Source: JANQQJ01 sp046290575 | GTDB lineage: Bacteria; Pseudomonadota; Alphaproteobacteria; SMXS01 | Assembly: GCA_046290575.1 (NCBI GenBank) | Contig: JBKAGX010000006.1 | Coordinates: 1-64,000 of the forward strand | Length of the DNA stretch: 64,000 nt | Direction of reading: 5' to 3' | Shown: positions 17,905 through 26,764 of the stretch, piece after piece | Layout of the letters: each line of letters begins with the position of its first letter | Position numbering within the stretch: the stretch's first letter is position 1 | Program-made: the position numbers and the translations under genes | Notes under the pieces: generated by a model | Databases searched by the model: none | What the model was told of the DNA's origin: nothing | What the model saw: only the letters and a program-made list of their open reading frames with translations

Positions 17905-18678
17905 TTGAAAGACAAGGTCGCCATTGTCACGGGCGCGACGTCGGGCATCGGCGCCGCGGCGGCCAGGATGTTCGGCCGCGCCGGTGCGCGGGTGCTGGTG
18001 GTGGGGCGCCGCGAGGCTGAAGGGGCGCAAACCGTTTCTGAAATCGAAGCGTCCGGCGGCACGGCGGCGTTCTGCCGCGCCGATATGACGGTCGCCAACG
18101 ATATCGATGCGATGGTTGACGCAGCACTCAACCGCTGGGGCCGCCTCGATTATGCGTTCAACAATGCCGGCTTGTTTTCGGCTTCCCCTGCGTTTCACGA
18201 GTTCGACGATGCGCTCTGGGCTGATTGGATGGCGGTCAATCTCGACGGGGTGTTTCGCTGTATGCGGGCAGAGATACGCGCCATGCTGGAAACGCTCGCG
18301 CAAACCGGCGAGGGGGCGGCCATCGTCAACAACGCCTCGATCATGGGACACCGGGGCAGCACCTATGCGGGCGCGGCCTATGCGGCCTCCAAGCACGGTG
18401 TGATCGGCCTTACGCGGCAGGCGGCGATTGAATATGCGAAACTAGGAATCCGGGTAAACGCCGTCTCGCCGGGTCCGACATTGACGCCGATTACCGCGGC
18501 CACCGCCGCGTTGCCGGAAGCGGCGCGCCGGAAGGTGATCGATGATCTTCTGCCCATCGGCCGCATGGGCGCGCCGGATGAAGTCGCCGCCACCGTGCTG
18601 TTCTTGTGTTCGGACGCGGCGGCCATGATCACCGGGCACGATATCGCCGTGGATGGCGGACAGCTCGCCAGGCTGTAA
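17905..18678 (+). CDS. Short-chain dehydrogenase/reductase
   Basis: A 257-residue classical SDR. TGATSGIG at residues 9-16 binds NAD(P), NNAG lies near 88 and the active site is YAASK. The C-terminal ITGHDIAVDGGQ strand is standard. The TTG at 17905 is the only start that keeps the N-terminal Rossmann strand, and follows the previous stop by 6 nt, so the gene is probably translationally coupled. In this row it would oxidise the alcohol or diol made by the P450 or Rieske enzyme. Confidence 0.88.
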   Translation: MKDKVAIVTGATSGIGAAAARMFGRAGARVLVVGRREAEGAQTVSEIEASGGTAAFCRADMTVANDIDAMVDAALNRWGRLDYAFNNAGLFSASPAFHEFDDALWADWMAVNLDGVFRCMRAEIRAMLETLAQTGEGAAIVNNASIMGHRGSTYAGAAYAASKHGVIGLTRQAAIEYAKLGIRVNAVSPGPTLTPITAATAALPEAARRKVIDDLLPIGRMGAPDEVAATVLFLCSDAAAMITGHDIAVDGGQLARL

Positions 18679-18706
18679 ACTATCTGCATATTGAGGGGAG
18701 ACCGAC

Positions 18707-20041
18707 ATGTCACAGCCGGAACGTTACATCTTCACCAACGAGCATCCGTCTCCGTCCGGCACCAAGCCGATTACTGCGGAGCGCTACGTCTCGCCGGACC
18801 TGCTGAGCCGGGAGTTCGATGCGGTCTTCGCCAGGACCTGGCTGTTCGCCGGCCTCGAATCGGACCTGAACGAGCCGGGCGACTATTTCGTTTTCAATAT
18901 CGGCCGTGAGTCGATCCTGGTGTCACGCACACAGACCGGCCAGGTCGCCGCCAACTACAATGTCTGCCAGCATCGCGGTGCGCGGGTGATGGTAAGCGAC
19001 ATGGGCTGCGTCGACGCCTTTGTCTGCCCCTATCACGGCTGGAAATATGCGCCTGACGGCACTCTGATTTTCGTGCCGGACACCGACCGGTTCAGCAGGG
19101 GTGTGCCGATGGCTGATCTGTCGCTCAAGCCGGTCCGCGTCGAGGTCTGGGCGGGCATGGTCTTCGTCTGCATGGATGAGGACGCACCGACCTTGGCCGA
19201 GTTCCTGGGGCCGGTTCAGGCGATGATCGAGCCCTTCCGACCGCAGGATATGACCTTGATCGAAGACCAGACCTGCCATCTGGAATGCAATTGGAAGGCG
19301 GTCTTCGATAATTTCCATGAACTTTACCACGTCGAGCATATCCATCCGCAGCACGCGCTGATCTTCGACTGCCTGCACTGCAACACCGACATGATGGACC
19401 GGGGCCACAGCCGCGTGGTGATAGAGGGGTTCACTGTCGATACGCGGCTTGATTTGCCCGATTATCCGACCGAAATCATGGTCCCGCAGATGAAGGTTCT
19501 GGGCATGGACCCGGAGGACTATCGCGGGCGGGTGCTCGATGTCCGGCTTGACGTGCAGAAGAAACGCCGTGAGATGGGACCGTCACTCGGTCACGACTAC
19601 GACCTGCTCAGCGACGATCAGCTATCGGACATCGTGCAGTACAACATCTTTCCCAATCTGATCGTCGTGCTGCAGCCTGAAAACATGCTGATCATGCGGG
19701 CGATGCCGCACCCGACCGATCCGAACAAGTGCCACTGGGACAAGTTCACGTTCATTATGGAACCGGACCCGTCTGTGGCCGAGAAGCACAATGTCTCCTT
19801 CAACATGGGCCAGGACCGCCCGCCCGTGCCGGATGAACGGCCCGAGCATGACGAGTTCACCCAGGAAGACATCATCGCCGGCAAGAAGACAATGACGATC
19901 ACCATAGATCAGGATATCCACTTCATCCGCGACGTGCAGAAGGGCATGCACTCACGCGGTTTCGGAGCGGCCTACCTGAATGACGACGAGTGCCGGGTGC
20001 AGCATTACCACGACTGGTACAGTCACTATATGGGGCTCTAG
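18707..20041 (+). CDS. Aromatic ring-hydroxylating dioxygenase, Rieske alpha subunit
   Basis: A 444-residue Rieske non-haem iron oxygenase large subunit. The [2Fe-2S] ligands are C87-x-H89 and C107-x2-H110 (NVCQHRG and CPYHGWKY). The mononuclear iron motif is DNFHELYHVEHIHP, with His208 and His213. Length and order match SRPBCC-type alpha subunits. No separate beta subunit, ferredoxin or reductase is encoded beside it, so it is probably an alpha-only oxygenase or uses distant electron carriers. AGGGGAGACC precedes the ATG. Last gene of the P450 row. Confidence 0.93.
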   Translation: MSQPERYIFTNEHPSPSGTKPITAERYVSPDLLSREFDAVFARTWLFAGLESDLNEPGDYFVFNIGRESILVSRTQTGQVAANYNVCQHRGARVMVSDMGCVDAFVCPYHGWKYAPDGTLIFVPDTDRFSRGVPMADLSLKPVRVEVWAGMVFVCMDEDAPTLAEFLGPVQAMIEPFRPQDMTLIEDQTCHLECNWKAVFDNFHELYHVEHIHPQHALIFDCLHCNTDMMDRGHSRVVIEGFTVDTRLDLPDYPTEIMVPQMKVLGMDPEDYRGRVLDVRLDVQKKRREMGPSLGHDYDLLSDDQLSDIVQYNIFPNLIVVLQPENMLIMRAMPHPTDPNKCHWDKFTFIMEPDPSVAEKHNVSFNMGQDRPPVPDERPEHDEFTQEDIIAGKKTMTITIDQDIHFIRDVQKGMHSRGFGAAYLNDDECRVQHYHDWYSHYMGL

Positions 20042-20068
20042 AAACCGATAGATTAGACCATCTTTATC

Positions 20069-20101
20069 TGTTGTGGCGGAGCACCATGCGCTGCCACAAC
20101 A
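20069..20101. terminator. Candidate hairpin between converging genes
   Basis: TGTTGTGGC (20069-20077) and GCCACAACA (20093-20101) form a perfect 9-bp stem around a 15-nt loop, between the Rieske gene and the converging aminotransferase. There is no T run on either side, so if it ends transcription it may do so weakly. Confidence 0.45.
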
Positions 20102-20121
20102 ACAAATGATGATCTAGCCGG

Positions 20122-21573
20122 CTAGCCTTTCAGCGCGTTCTTGCCGATCTGGAAGATGGTGCTCCAGGCGGGTCCCGGAAATTTGTGGATTTTTTCCATC
20201 ACGTCCTCGAACGCGGTGAGGAACCAGTCCACGTCCGCGTCGTCCAGCGTCAGCGGCGGGATCAGCTTGATCACATCCATGTTGTAGCCGGAGACCTGCG
20301 TCAGAGTCCGGTGGTCGCGCAGCAGCGGTATGGTGATCGCCTGGCAGAACAGATCCTTGCTCAGCATGTGCGCTGTTGACCAGGCCGACCGCAGGCCCAG
20401 CGATTTGGGCTGCTGGAATTCGATCCCGATCATCAGGCCGCGCCAGCGCACATCGCCGATGAATTCGAAGCGGTCTTTCATGCCCAATAAGCCATTGCCC
20501 AGCCGGTCGCCCATCTCAGTCGCCCGGCCGCAGGCGTCCATCTGGTCGAGCGCATGCAGTGAGGCAAGCCCGGCCACCATGGCCATGCCGCCCTGACCGA
20601 ATGTGGAGGAGTGAACGACGCATTTTTCCAGTGACGAGAAGACCTTATTGTAGGTGGTTTCGCGGTAGAGCACGGCGCCCACGGGCACATAGCCGCCGGA
20701 AAGCGCCTTGGACAGCACCACCATATCGGCGTCTACGCCGCCGTCGTGGCTCATGGCCAGGAAGTTGCCGGTGCGGCACAGGCCGGTCTGCACCTCGTCG
20801 ACGATGAACAGCGCACCGTGGCGGTGGCAGAGATCTGCCGCCTGTTTCAGATAGCCCTGCTTGGGGATGCTGACGCCCTTACCCTGGATCGGCTCGACCA
20901 CAAAGGCGGCAACCGGATGCGCTTTGAGGGCCGCTTCCAAGGCGTCCAGATCGTCATAGGGAAGCTTGTGGGTTTGCGGCAGCAGCGGTTCGAACCCGTC
21001 TCGAAACACCTCTGTGCCGTTCAGGGCCAGCGCCCCGTTGCTCAGCCCGTGAAACGCTGAAGACGTGTAAAGGATGGCCGGGCGCTTTGTCGCCTGATGC
21101 GCGAACTTGATCGCGGTTTCGACGCCCTCGGCGCCGGAATTGGTGAAATAGACATAGTCATATCCCGGCACGCGTTTCTTCAGTTCTTCAGCCAGCACGC
21201 CGGACAGAACCGGCGCTTCCATCTGTGCCAGACTCGCTGCATCGCGCGACAGATAATCTGCCAGCGCATCGCGCACCACCGGGTTGTTGCGGCCCATATT
21301 ATAGACGCCGTAGCCGGCCAGCATATCGAGGTAGCGGGCGCCATCCTTGTCCCACAAATGCGCTCCCTCGGCGCGCACATAGGTCTTGTCGAAACCGATC
21401 AGCCCCAGCGACTTCGCAAAGCGCGGATTGATGTGGTTGGCGTGCAGCGTGTTGTTGGCATTGGCGCCTTGCACCAGCGCGGCGTCCAGGTCGAATGCTA
21501 CGGCCTCTGCATTGCCGCCCGCATTCCTGGAAGCAGTCACAAGCGGCGTCTTTTCAGGCGCCGGGCTAGACAA
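20122..21573 (-). CDS. Class III aminotransferase (aspartate aminotransferase family, PLP)
   Basis: A 483-residue PLP-dependent aminotransferase of fold type I. The ADLCHRHGALFIVDEVQTG segment holds the cofactor-binding Asp, and VLSKALSGGYVPVGA contains the Schiff-base Lys. It has an N-terminal extension of about 40 residues compared with ornithine or acetylornithine aminotransferases. The substrate could be an amino acid, diamine or amino alcohol. It stands alone, with a 500-nt gene-free gap upstream that marks the edge of the adjacent AT-richer region. Confidence 0.9.
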   Translation of the reverse strand: MSSPAPEKTPLVTASRNAGGNAEAVAFDLDAALVQGANANNTLHANHINPRFAKSLGLIGFDKTYVRAEGAHLWDKDGARYLDMLAGYGVYNMGRNNPVVRDALADYLSRDAASLAQMEAPVLSGVLAEELKKRVPGYDYVYFTNSGAEGVETAIKFAHQATKRPAILYTSSAFHGLSNGALALNGTEVFRDGFEPLLPQTHKLPYDDLDALEAALKAHPVAAFVVEPIQGKGVSIPKQGYLKQAADLCHRHGALFIVDEVQTGLCRTGNFLAMSHDGGVDADMVVLSKALSGGYVPVGAVLYRETTYNKVFSSLEKCVVHSSTFGQGGMAMVAGLASLHALDQMDACGRATEMGDRLGNGLLGMKDRFEFIGDVRWRGLMIGIEFQQPKSLGLRSAWSTAHMLSKDLFCQAITIPLLRDHRTLTQVSGYNMDVIKLIPPLTLDDADVDWFLTAFEDVMEKIHKFPGPAWSTIFQIGKNALKG

Positions 21574-21614
21574 AGTTCAACACCATGGTGGTTCAGCCTC
21601 GTCGGAGGTTCGTC

Positions 21615-21662
21615 GAGGCCAGACTAATCCCATTCGTTCAACGTGTCGTCCAGTAGTTGTCG
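21615..21662. repeat. Direct repeat, left copy (sulfotransferase 3' end)
   Basis: This 48-nt stretch matches 26765-26812 at 42 of 48 positions, with no gaps and a 22-nt identical block at the start. The right copy is the last 13 codons and stop of the intact sulfotransferase gene plus 9 nt of downstream sequence. Homology stops abruptly on both sides, so this is a short duplication that brackets the intervening genes. Confidence 0.75.
21624..21662 (-). pseudogene. Remnant of a sulfotransferase C-terminus
   Basis: On the minus strand this reads ...LLDDTLNEWD and stop, matching LLDDTLPEWD at the end of the intact sulfotransferase at 26774. Upstream codons no longer resemble that protein, so only about 10 to 13 codons survive. 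It is either what is left of a second gene copy or a boundary left by insertion of the intervening DNA. Confidence 0.65.
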
Positions 21663-22100
21663 TGCAGTGATCGTATTCCCACGCTCGCCCCTGACGTATT
21701 TGGTTGTGGTTGATGCCCATAAACTTGGTTCGAGTGCTTGCAAGCCTGACCCGACCAGTCTGTGTGTTAGAGGGGAATGTTATTGCTATGGAGGTTCAAT
21801 TTGCATTGATGCTCGGCCGACTAGTGATGGAATTGCTATCGGGACTACCTCACCGACCAGTGTTCGAGCCTATGCGGACAGTTTCCCAAACACGGTGGAC
21901 CGGTGAGAGTGTACGAAGTCTAAGCGTTTTGGTGTCGAGCGGTCGGCTGAACATGCGGAATACAACCAAATGGATCAAGGGAGCTGTTTAGTAAGTCTTC
22001 CGAACGGCTGAAACTCTCGGTTAATGAAAGGACTATCAACTGGTTTTCAATTGACCCGGGCTGCACGCAGGATCAGCACAAAAAGACTAGGCGTATGTGC

Positions 22101-23108
22101 TTAACTATCTGCATCTTTTGGGCTTTGGGCCCTTGAGGTTGACAGGAAATCATTTGCTTCCCCCATTTCCGAGTCAAATGTCTTTACCAGGCGTCTTACA
22201 GGATCGTTTGCCGTACCCCAGAAAGGACCAACACTGCGTGACATAAACTTGGGAGAATCACTCAGTGTCTTGTCGGAAACAAACGGGGCAACAATTGAAA
22301 CCATTTCATCAAATAGAATAAGCGCGTATGGCATGTTAACTTCTGAATCAATCGTTTTTATTTCAATATCGAAGCCCACATTGCCCCCATGGTCGATGAG
22401 AGTATTATAACGCTTTATCACGCGATCCCTGTGCTCATCTAATGAGCCACCTTTAAGACGCCTTATTCTGTGCGCGAATAGATCACTGTTCGGATCAGCA
22501 ACAATCATCTTTACCGAGAAGTCGTTCTCTTTAATGTCGCTAAGAAGAGTATATAAAGGATTCTTTCCATCCAAATAATATAGATGCATTCTAAGTGTAT
22601 TTGTCTTCGGTAGTAGAGTCTCAGGGGAGTGTCGCCCCAATTTCCAGCCATCTGAAGCCTCAGCATATGTAGTTAATGCACTTTGGGATAGAAATTCATC
22701 GAGAAATCTAAGCTCTAGGTCGCGATTTTTAGAAGTTTCCTCAATTTTTTCTATAAGGTCCGAAAATGTCTTATCACCATCGTATCGATATGCGTTAAGG
22801 TTCTCCGTAATTTGTGCTATTCGAATTTTCCATTCTGCATTCTGAATTTTTTGTTCCCTGTCTTTTATTTTATCAAAGAAAAAAACTGCTAGCCCAGATC
22901 CACATCCAAGTGAAAGTATAATATACCCTATCCTAAGTATTGGCACATCTACCATTTCGTAGTTGGAAATAATGATGAGAATCCCAATTAGTAGAAGAAC
23001 GCTGGGAATAGAAACTTTCCAAAAGCGAAGGGTTTTGTTTTCCTGCCGTGTGAGACGCTCCTTCTCTTCTTCGGCGATTTCTATGGGTGTTTGAGTCTGG
23101 CTGGACAT
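22101..23108 (-). CDS. Two-transmembrane protein with PLD-like-fold cytoplasmic region, unknown function
   Basis: A 335-residue protein. Two hydrophobic segments at about residues 31-50 and 57-78 form a hairpin, followed by a coiled-coil-like stretch (about 79-135) and a C-terminal alpha/beta domain. VKMIVADPNSDLFAHRIRR has the look of the first half of a phospholipase D-like fold, of the kind seen in regulatory DUF5919-type domains, but no H-x-K or HDR active-site motif is present. The gene is clearly AT-richer than its neighbours and differs in codon use, suggesting transfer. 2TM-anchored effectors of this shape occur in bacterial immunity systems, which is only an analogy here. Confidence 0.6.
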   Translation of the reverse strand: MSSQTQTPIEIAEEEKERLTRQENKTLRFWKVSIPSVLLLIGILIIISNYEMVDVPILRIGYIILSLGCGSGLAVFFFDKIKDREQKIQNAEWKIRIAQITENLNAYRYDGDKTFSDLIEKIEETSKNRDLELRFLDEFLSQSALTTYAEASDGWKLGRHSPETLLPKTNTLRMHLYYLDGKNPLYTLLSDIKENDFSVKMIVADPNSDLFAHRIRRLKGGSLDEHRDRVIKRYNTLIDHGGNVGFDIEIKTIDSEVNMPYALILFDEMVSIVAPFVSDKTLSDSPKFMSRSVGPFWGTANDPVRRLVKTFDSEMGEANDFLSTSRAQSPKDADS

Positions 23109-23182
23109 CTACAGCACGCTACACAGCCTTACACTGAGCGAGCATCTAGCAGCGTTTTCGGTCGTAACCAAAGCCACTACCA

Positions 23183-24211
23183 TTAGTTTGGCGGCGTTTC
23201 AAAAAGTAGCCTGTTGGTGAATGCGGCAGAGACATCCGGCATCTCTTTCAGGAGACCGTAACGGTAGGCCAGGTCAGCCGTATAGTCCCATTTTTCCGGT
23301 GGCATATATCCTTGAAGGCTTTCATCCTGTTGGAACAGGACCTCCTTGGTCTTCTTCCAGCCGGCCAACTCCGGCTCTCGCTGAAGGCCCTCGCGTTGTT
23401 TGAGAACCACATCGATTACGGCCTCGTCATCAAGTGTCATGCTGAAATTCCTCGCCTGTACGGATGCTCTGAGAAAACGGGTGAGCAACTCTTCATTATC
23501 GCGCAGAAAACTCTCGGTTGTGAAGTAGACATTTGAGCCGGGCCGAATGCCGTAATCATACGGGTCAACAACATTGACCTCCTTGCCTTGATGTCTTGCA
23601 TAGAAGGGCTGGTTGGTGACGAAACCAGGAAAGATATCAAGGGCGCCGGTCAGCACCAGATCGAAATTGGTGCTGTTGATCTCTTCTATCGTGGCGCGGT
23701 TAATGCCTTCTTTTTCGGCCAGTGCTTCATAGATCATGTGTTTGTCGGTACCCGGACGAATGGCCATACGCCGTCCCTCAAACGCACTGGGAGACGTGAT
23801 CCCGTTTTCAGCCAGGCTGACGAATCCAACACCTGATCTGACGAAATCCTCCGCGATCGCGATCACGGGTATACCCTTCTCACGCGCAATCAGGATTTCT
23901 TCATAGCTCGCAAGCCCAACATCACTTTCGCCGCCCGCAACCAGCATAATGGCATTCCGGCCGGGTCCGCCCTGCTGAATGTCAACATTCAGGTTCTCGT
24001 TGGCGAAGAAATCATACTCCTGCGCCACGTAGTGGCTGGCGAACGAGTTATAGGCTAGCCATTTCAGACGAAATGAGATGTCGTCCATCTGTTCGCCGGT
24101 TACCCCGTCGCCAGGGCCCTGACCCGTGTCGGATTCTCTCAGCCCGAAAAAGGCAGCGGCCAAGATGCCGACGGCCAAGACTCCAATTATTACACTTCTG
24201 GCGCTTCCCAT
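23183..24211 (-). CDS. ABC importer substrate-binding protein (NMT1/SsuA type)
   Basis: A 342-residue periplasmic binding protein. The N-terminal segment MGSARSVIIGVLAVGILAAA lacks a lipobox Cys and is probably an uncleaved membrane anchor. KWLAYNSFASHYVAQEYDFF is the standard opening of the NMT1/THI5-like fold, and GGESDVGLASYEEIL is the ligand-loop motif. Relatives bind hydroxymethylpyrimidine, alkanesulfonates, taurine, nitrate or phthalate. The start overlaps the permease stop by 22 nt, so it is last in a four-gene operon with an unknown first gene. Substrate not identifiable by reading. Confidence 0.88.
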   Translation of the reverse strand: MGSARSVIIGVLAVGILAAAFFGLRESDTGQGPGDGVTGEQMDDISFRLKWLAYNSFASHYVAQEYDFFANENLNVDIQQGGPGRNAIMLVAGGESDVGLASYEEILIAREKGIPVIAIAEDFVRSGVGFVSLAENGITSPSAFEGRRMAIRPGTDKHMIYEALAEKEGINRATIEEINSTNFDLVLTGALDIFPGFVTNQPFYARHQGKEVNVVDPYDYGIRPGSNVYFTTESFLRDNEELLTRFLRASVQARNFSMTLDDEAVIDVVLKQREGLQREPELAGWKKTKEVLFQQDESLQGYMPPEKWDYTADLAYRYGLLKEMPDVSAAFTNRLLFETPPN

Positions 24212-25020
24212 GATTCTTGTTCACTCCGTTTGGTTACCAGCTGTTCGCAAAGTCGAATGAAATTGTAGAGCAGGATCCCCATTGCAGCCGCCGCCATGAC
24301 AGCAGCAAACACCAGCGCTGTATCAAATCCATTTGACGCGATGACTATCACATAGCCTATTCCGCTTTGAGTGCCAGAAAGCTCGGCAACGATCGCTCCA
24401 ACGATTGCCATGGGGGCTGAAATCTTGAGGGCCGAAAACAGAAAGGGCAGCGAGGCGGGGGCTTTGAGGTGAACCAGCGTTTCGGTCTTTGAGGCACCTA
24501 AAGTCCGAAAAAGATCGAGCAGGTTCGGATCAACCCGCCTGAATCCTTCAAGCAAGTTGACCACGAGGGGGAAAAAGCAAATCAGGGCGCTCATGATCAT
24601 CTTGCTCGTGATGCCAAAGCCGAACCAGAGAATAATCAAAGGTGCCACTGCCACGACCGGCATAGCTTTTGCGCTGATTAAGTAGGGCAGAATGGCGGCT
24701 TCGGCAGATGGCCGATAGTGGATGATTGAAACGATTGCGAAAGACAGCGCGTTCGCCAGCAGAAAGCCAGACAAGCCCGCAAGCAGAGTCGAGCCAAGAT
24801 TGCGCAGAATATACTGGTATTCCGAGGCGATCCTGTTGGCGACCTGATCCGGCCCGGGTAGTACGAATGCCGGGATATCGAAGAGGTGTACGCTCGCGTA
24901 CCAGACTGTAAGAACAAGCAGAAGAAGAACGAGGTTTCGAATGGTTGCTCTGAAAACTGAGCCTTCTCGAAACAGTGGTTTTCTGAGACTAGGCGGTGAA
25001 TTCATTGCCCACTCTCGCAA
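24190..25020 (-). CDS. ABC importer permease
   Basis: A 276-residue inner-membrane permease of the BPD_transp_1 (SsuC/TauC) type with about six hydrophobic helices. The cytoplasmic coupling loop with the EAA motif is LLDLFRTLGASKTETLVHLK. The start at 25020 gives a 32-nt overlap with the ATPase gene; the ATG at 25005 (MNSPPSLRK) gives 17 nt and is equally possible. It pairs with the ATPase and binding protein on either side. Confidence 0.9.
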   Translation of the reverse strand: MREWAMNSPPSLRKPLFREGSVFRATIRNLVLLLLVLTVWYASVHLFDIPAFVLPGPDQVANRIASEYQYILRNLGSTLLAGLSGFLLANALSFAIVSIIHYRPSAEAAILPYLISAKAMPVVAVAPLIILWFGFGITSKMIMSALICFFPLVVNLLEGFRRVDPNLLDLFRTLGASKTETLVHLKAPASLPFLFSALKISAPMAIVGAIVAELSGTQSGIGYVIVIASNGFDTALVFAAVMAAAAMGILLYNFIRLCEQLVTKRSEQESWEAPEV

Positions 25021-25756
25021 GCTCGGTCTTCAATCTGAGTAGCTCTTTGGAAACGTTTTCTGAATCGTAGTCCCAGTCTCCTTGACGCTGGACATCGAAG
25101 TAGAGCAGTTCCGTTGATCTTTTCTGCGGAAATGCAACAATTCGGTCCGACAAGTAGATCGCTTCGCGCAGCGAGTGCGTAACCAGGACCGACGTAAGTG
25201 CTTGTTTCCTCTGAATCTCAGAAAGCATATGGTTCAGAGCTTCGCGAGTCAGTTCGTCCAAGCTGCTGAAAGGTTCGTCCATCATCAATATTTCAGGCTT
25301 TAGTAACAGCGCGCGTGCAAAGGCAAGGCGTGATTTCATGCCACCCGACAATTCGGACGGGTAAACGTCAGTGAAGCCGTCCAGGCCGACAGCGTCTAGA
25401 GTAGCTTTCTCGTCAACGTGTTGGTGGCCTGATAATGATTTTGGCCCTACCTCATGCACCAGTCGCAGATTGCCAAGGGCAGTACGCCAGGGCAGTAATG
25501 CAGGGAGTTGCGCGAGGAAAGTAAGACTGCGGCGGCTCAGTGCTTCGGCTGGCGTCATGCCATTGACAGAAACTTTGCCTGCAGTAGGCCTCTCTAGTCC
25601 TGCGAGCAAACGAAGCAGTGTCGTTTTTCCGCATCCGGATGGGCCGATAATGGAAACAAATTCACCATCCTCGATTTCGAGGTCCAATGAGTAAATTATC
25701 CGATCTTCGGCTTGTTCGATAAAAAACGATTTCTGCAAATTGGAGGTCGTGATCAT
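24989..25756 (-). CDS. ABC importer ATP-binding protein
   Basis: A 255-residue ATPase with the Walker A motif GPSGCGKTT at residues 38-46, the signature LSGGMKSRLAFARAL near 138, and Walker B ILMMDEPF near 160, followed by the D-loop and switch His in LVTHSLREA. It belongs to the SsuB/TauB branch. It drives import through the permease at 24190. A 22-nt gap separates it from the preceding unknown gene. Confidence 0.93.
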   Translation of the reverse strand: MITTSNLQKSFFIEQAEDRIIYSLDLEIEDGEFVSIIGPSGCGKTTLLRLLAGLERPTAGKVSVNGMTPAEALSRRSLTFLAQLPALLPWRTALGNLRLVHEVGPKSLSGHQHVDEKATLDAVGLDGFTDVYPSELSGGMKSRLAFARALLLKPEILMMDEPFSSLDELTREALNHMLSEIQRKQALTSVLVTHSLREAIYLSDRIVAFPQKRSTELLYFDVQRQGDWDYDSENVSKELLRLKTELARVGNEFTA

Positions 25757-25778
25757 ATCAATCTACGGACCAAGAAAC

Positions 25779-26582
25779 TCACAATGTGGCGCCCGGTCTA
25801 ATGATCTCGGGGAGGCGATTATTGTCGCCAAATATCTCGTAAGCAACAATATCTTCCTTTTTTACTGTTACGTTGGTAACGATTGATCCAGATTTAATAT
25901 TATCTACCAGCCAGCGTCGTGTAATATGCAGCATAGAGCTTATTTCTGCTTCTTCGCCCTGAATGGTTGCGATGAACTTTAATTTTTCTGTACGCTGGTC
26001 TTTGATATATGCGCTGTTGAAGCCGGCTTTGAGCATGCTGGTCATGATATTCGTGTTTACGAGGGCCCAATCTTCAAAAGACACATGAATTTCTGTTGAT
26101 CTAAAGCGCGGCATTCCCTGAATGCCAAGCGAGACTTTATCGACGGCCTCAATCGGAAACGGTTCCCAAGCCTCGTTTACGATTTCATGTGGCGAGATCA
26201 ACACCTCACGAAATGAGACGTCCTCGAATTCCACATAGGCAGAAAGGCCCGTCTTTTCGATGGCTTCGACGAGCGGGTGATAATGGGAATTCAAGTAATC
26301 TTGATACTGGGCTGAAACCAGAGATCCGTTAAAGCGAGGTGCTGAGAGGTGGGTTTGTGGTGCGCCGTTGCATTCCTCTGAGGTTAGTAAGCTAATGTTA
26401 GTCGGATCGCTGCCTCCGGGAACATGACACAACAATGATCGCGCGCAGTGCGGACTGGGGAAGTGAAAGTTCTGTACCGTGAGCTGCAGTTTTGCGTTGT
26501 CCACAAGTCCGGTTTCTTCAACGATGTGCTCACCGTCCATGAAGTCGGCATGTAAATGGAACAGTCTTCTAGTATCGCTCAT
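25779..26582 (-). CDS. Unknown 267-residue protein, first gene of the ABC importer operon
   Basis: A soluble-looking protein with no signal peptide or membrane segment. It has a clustered H45-C46 and C52-H53 pair (SPHCARSLLCHV) that could bind metal, and beta-rich segments such as LSAYVEFEDVSFREVLIS. I recognise no family. The gene is 22 nt ahead of the ATPase gene on the same strand, so it is almost certainly co-transcribed with the importer. An enzyme acting on the imported compound, or a ligand-sensing protein, is the natural reading, but neither is shown. It is moderately AT-richer than the flanking housekeeping genes. Confidence 0.75.
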   Translation of the reverse strand: MSDTRRLFHLHADFMDGEHIVEETGLVDNAKLQLTVQNFHFPSPHCARSLLCHVPGGSDPTNISLLTSEECNGAPQTHLSAPRFNGSLVSAQYQDYLNSHYHPLVEAIEKTGLSAYVEFEDVSFREVLISPHEIVNEAWEPFPIEAVDKVSLGIQGMPRFRSTEIHVSFEDWALVNTNIMTSMLKAGFNSAYIKDQRTEKLKFIATIQGEEAEISSMLHITRRWLVDNIKSGSIVTNVTVKKEDIVAYEIFGDNNRLPEIIRPGATL

Positions 26583-26764
26583 GCTGCCGGTTTTTCTCGA
26601 ACCTAGTTAGCCAAACTATTGCGTTACCTGCACAACAAGATGAATCTCACCATCCATCCGAGTGCGGGCGCTGCCGATAGGAAACATATAGAGGCAGGTA
26701 TACATCAGAACAATCCGATTTGGGGTATCAGAGCTGGATTTTGTGGCGCGGTTCAAACCTTTCA

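Larger units (their letters stand above)
21574..22100. other. Gene-free gap at the left edge of the accessory region
   Basis: Apart from the sulfotransferase remnant near 21624, these 527 nt hold no convincing gene. A 95-codon frame at 21704-21991 has no family resemblance and lacks a clear ribosome binding site. Composition falls here compared with the genes on the left. Upstream signals of the aminotransferase gene must lie in 21574-21700. Confidence 0.6.

Noticed and set aside
21704..21991. 95-codon plus-strand frame in the gene-free gap
   Set aside because: No ribosome binding site, no family resemblance, and composition typical of decayed DNA.
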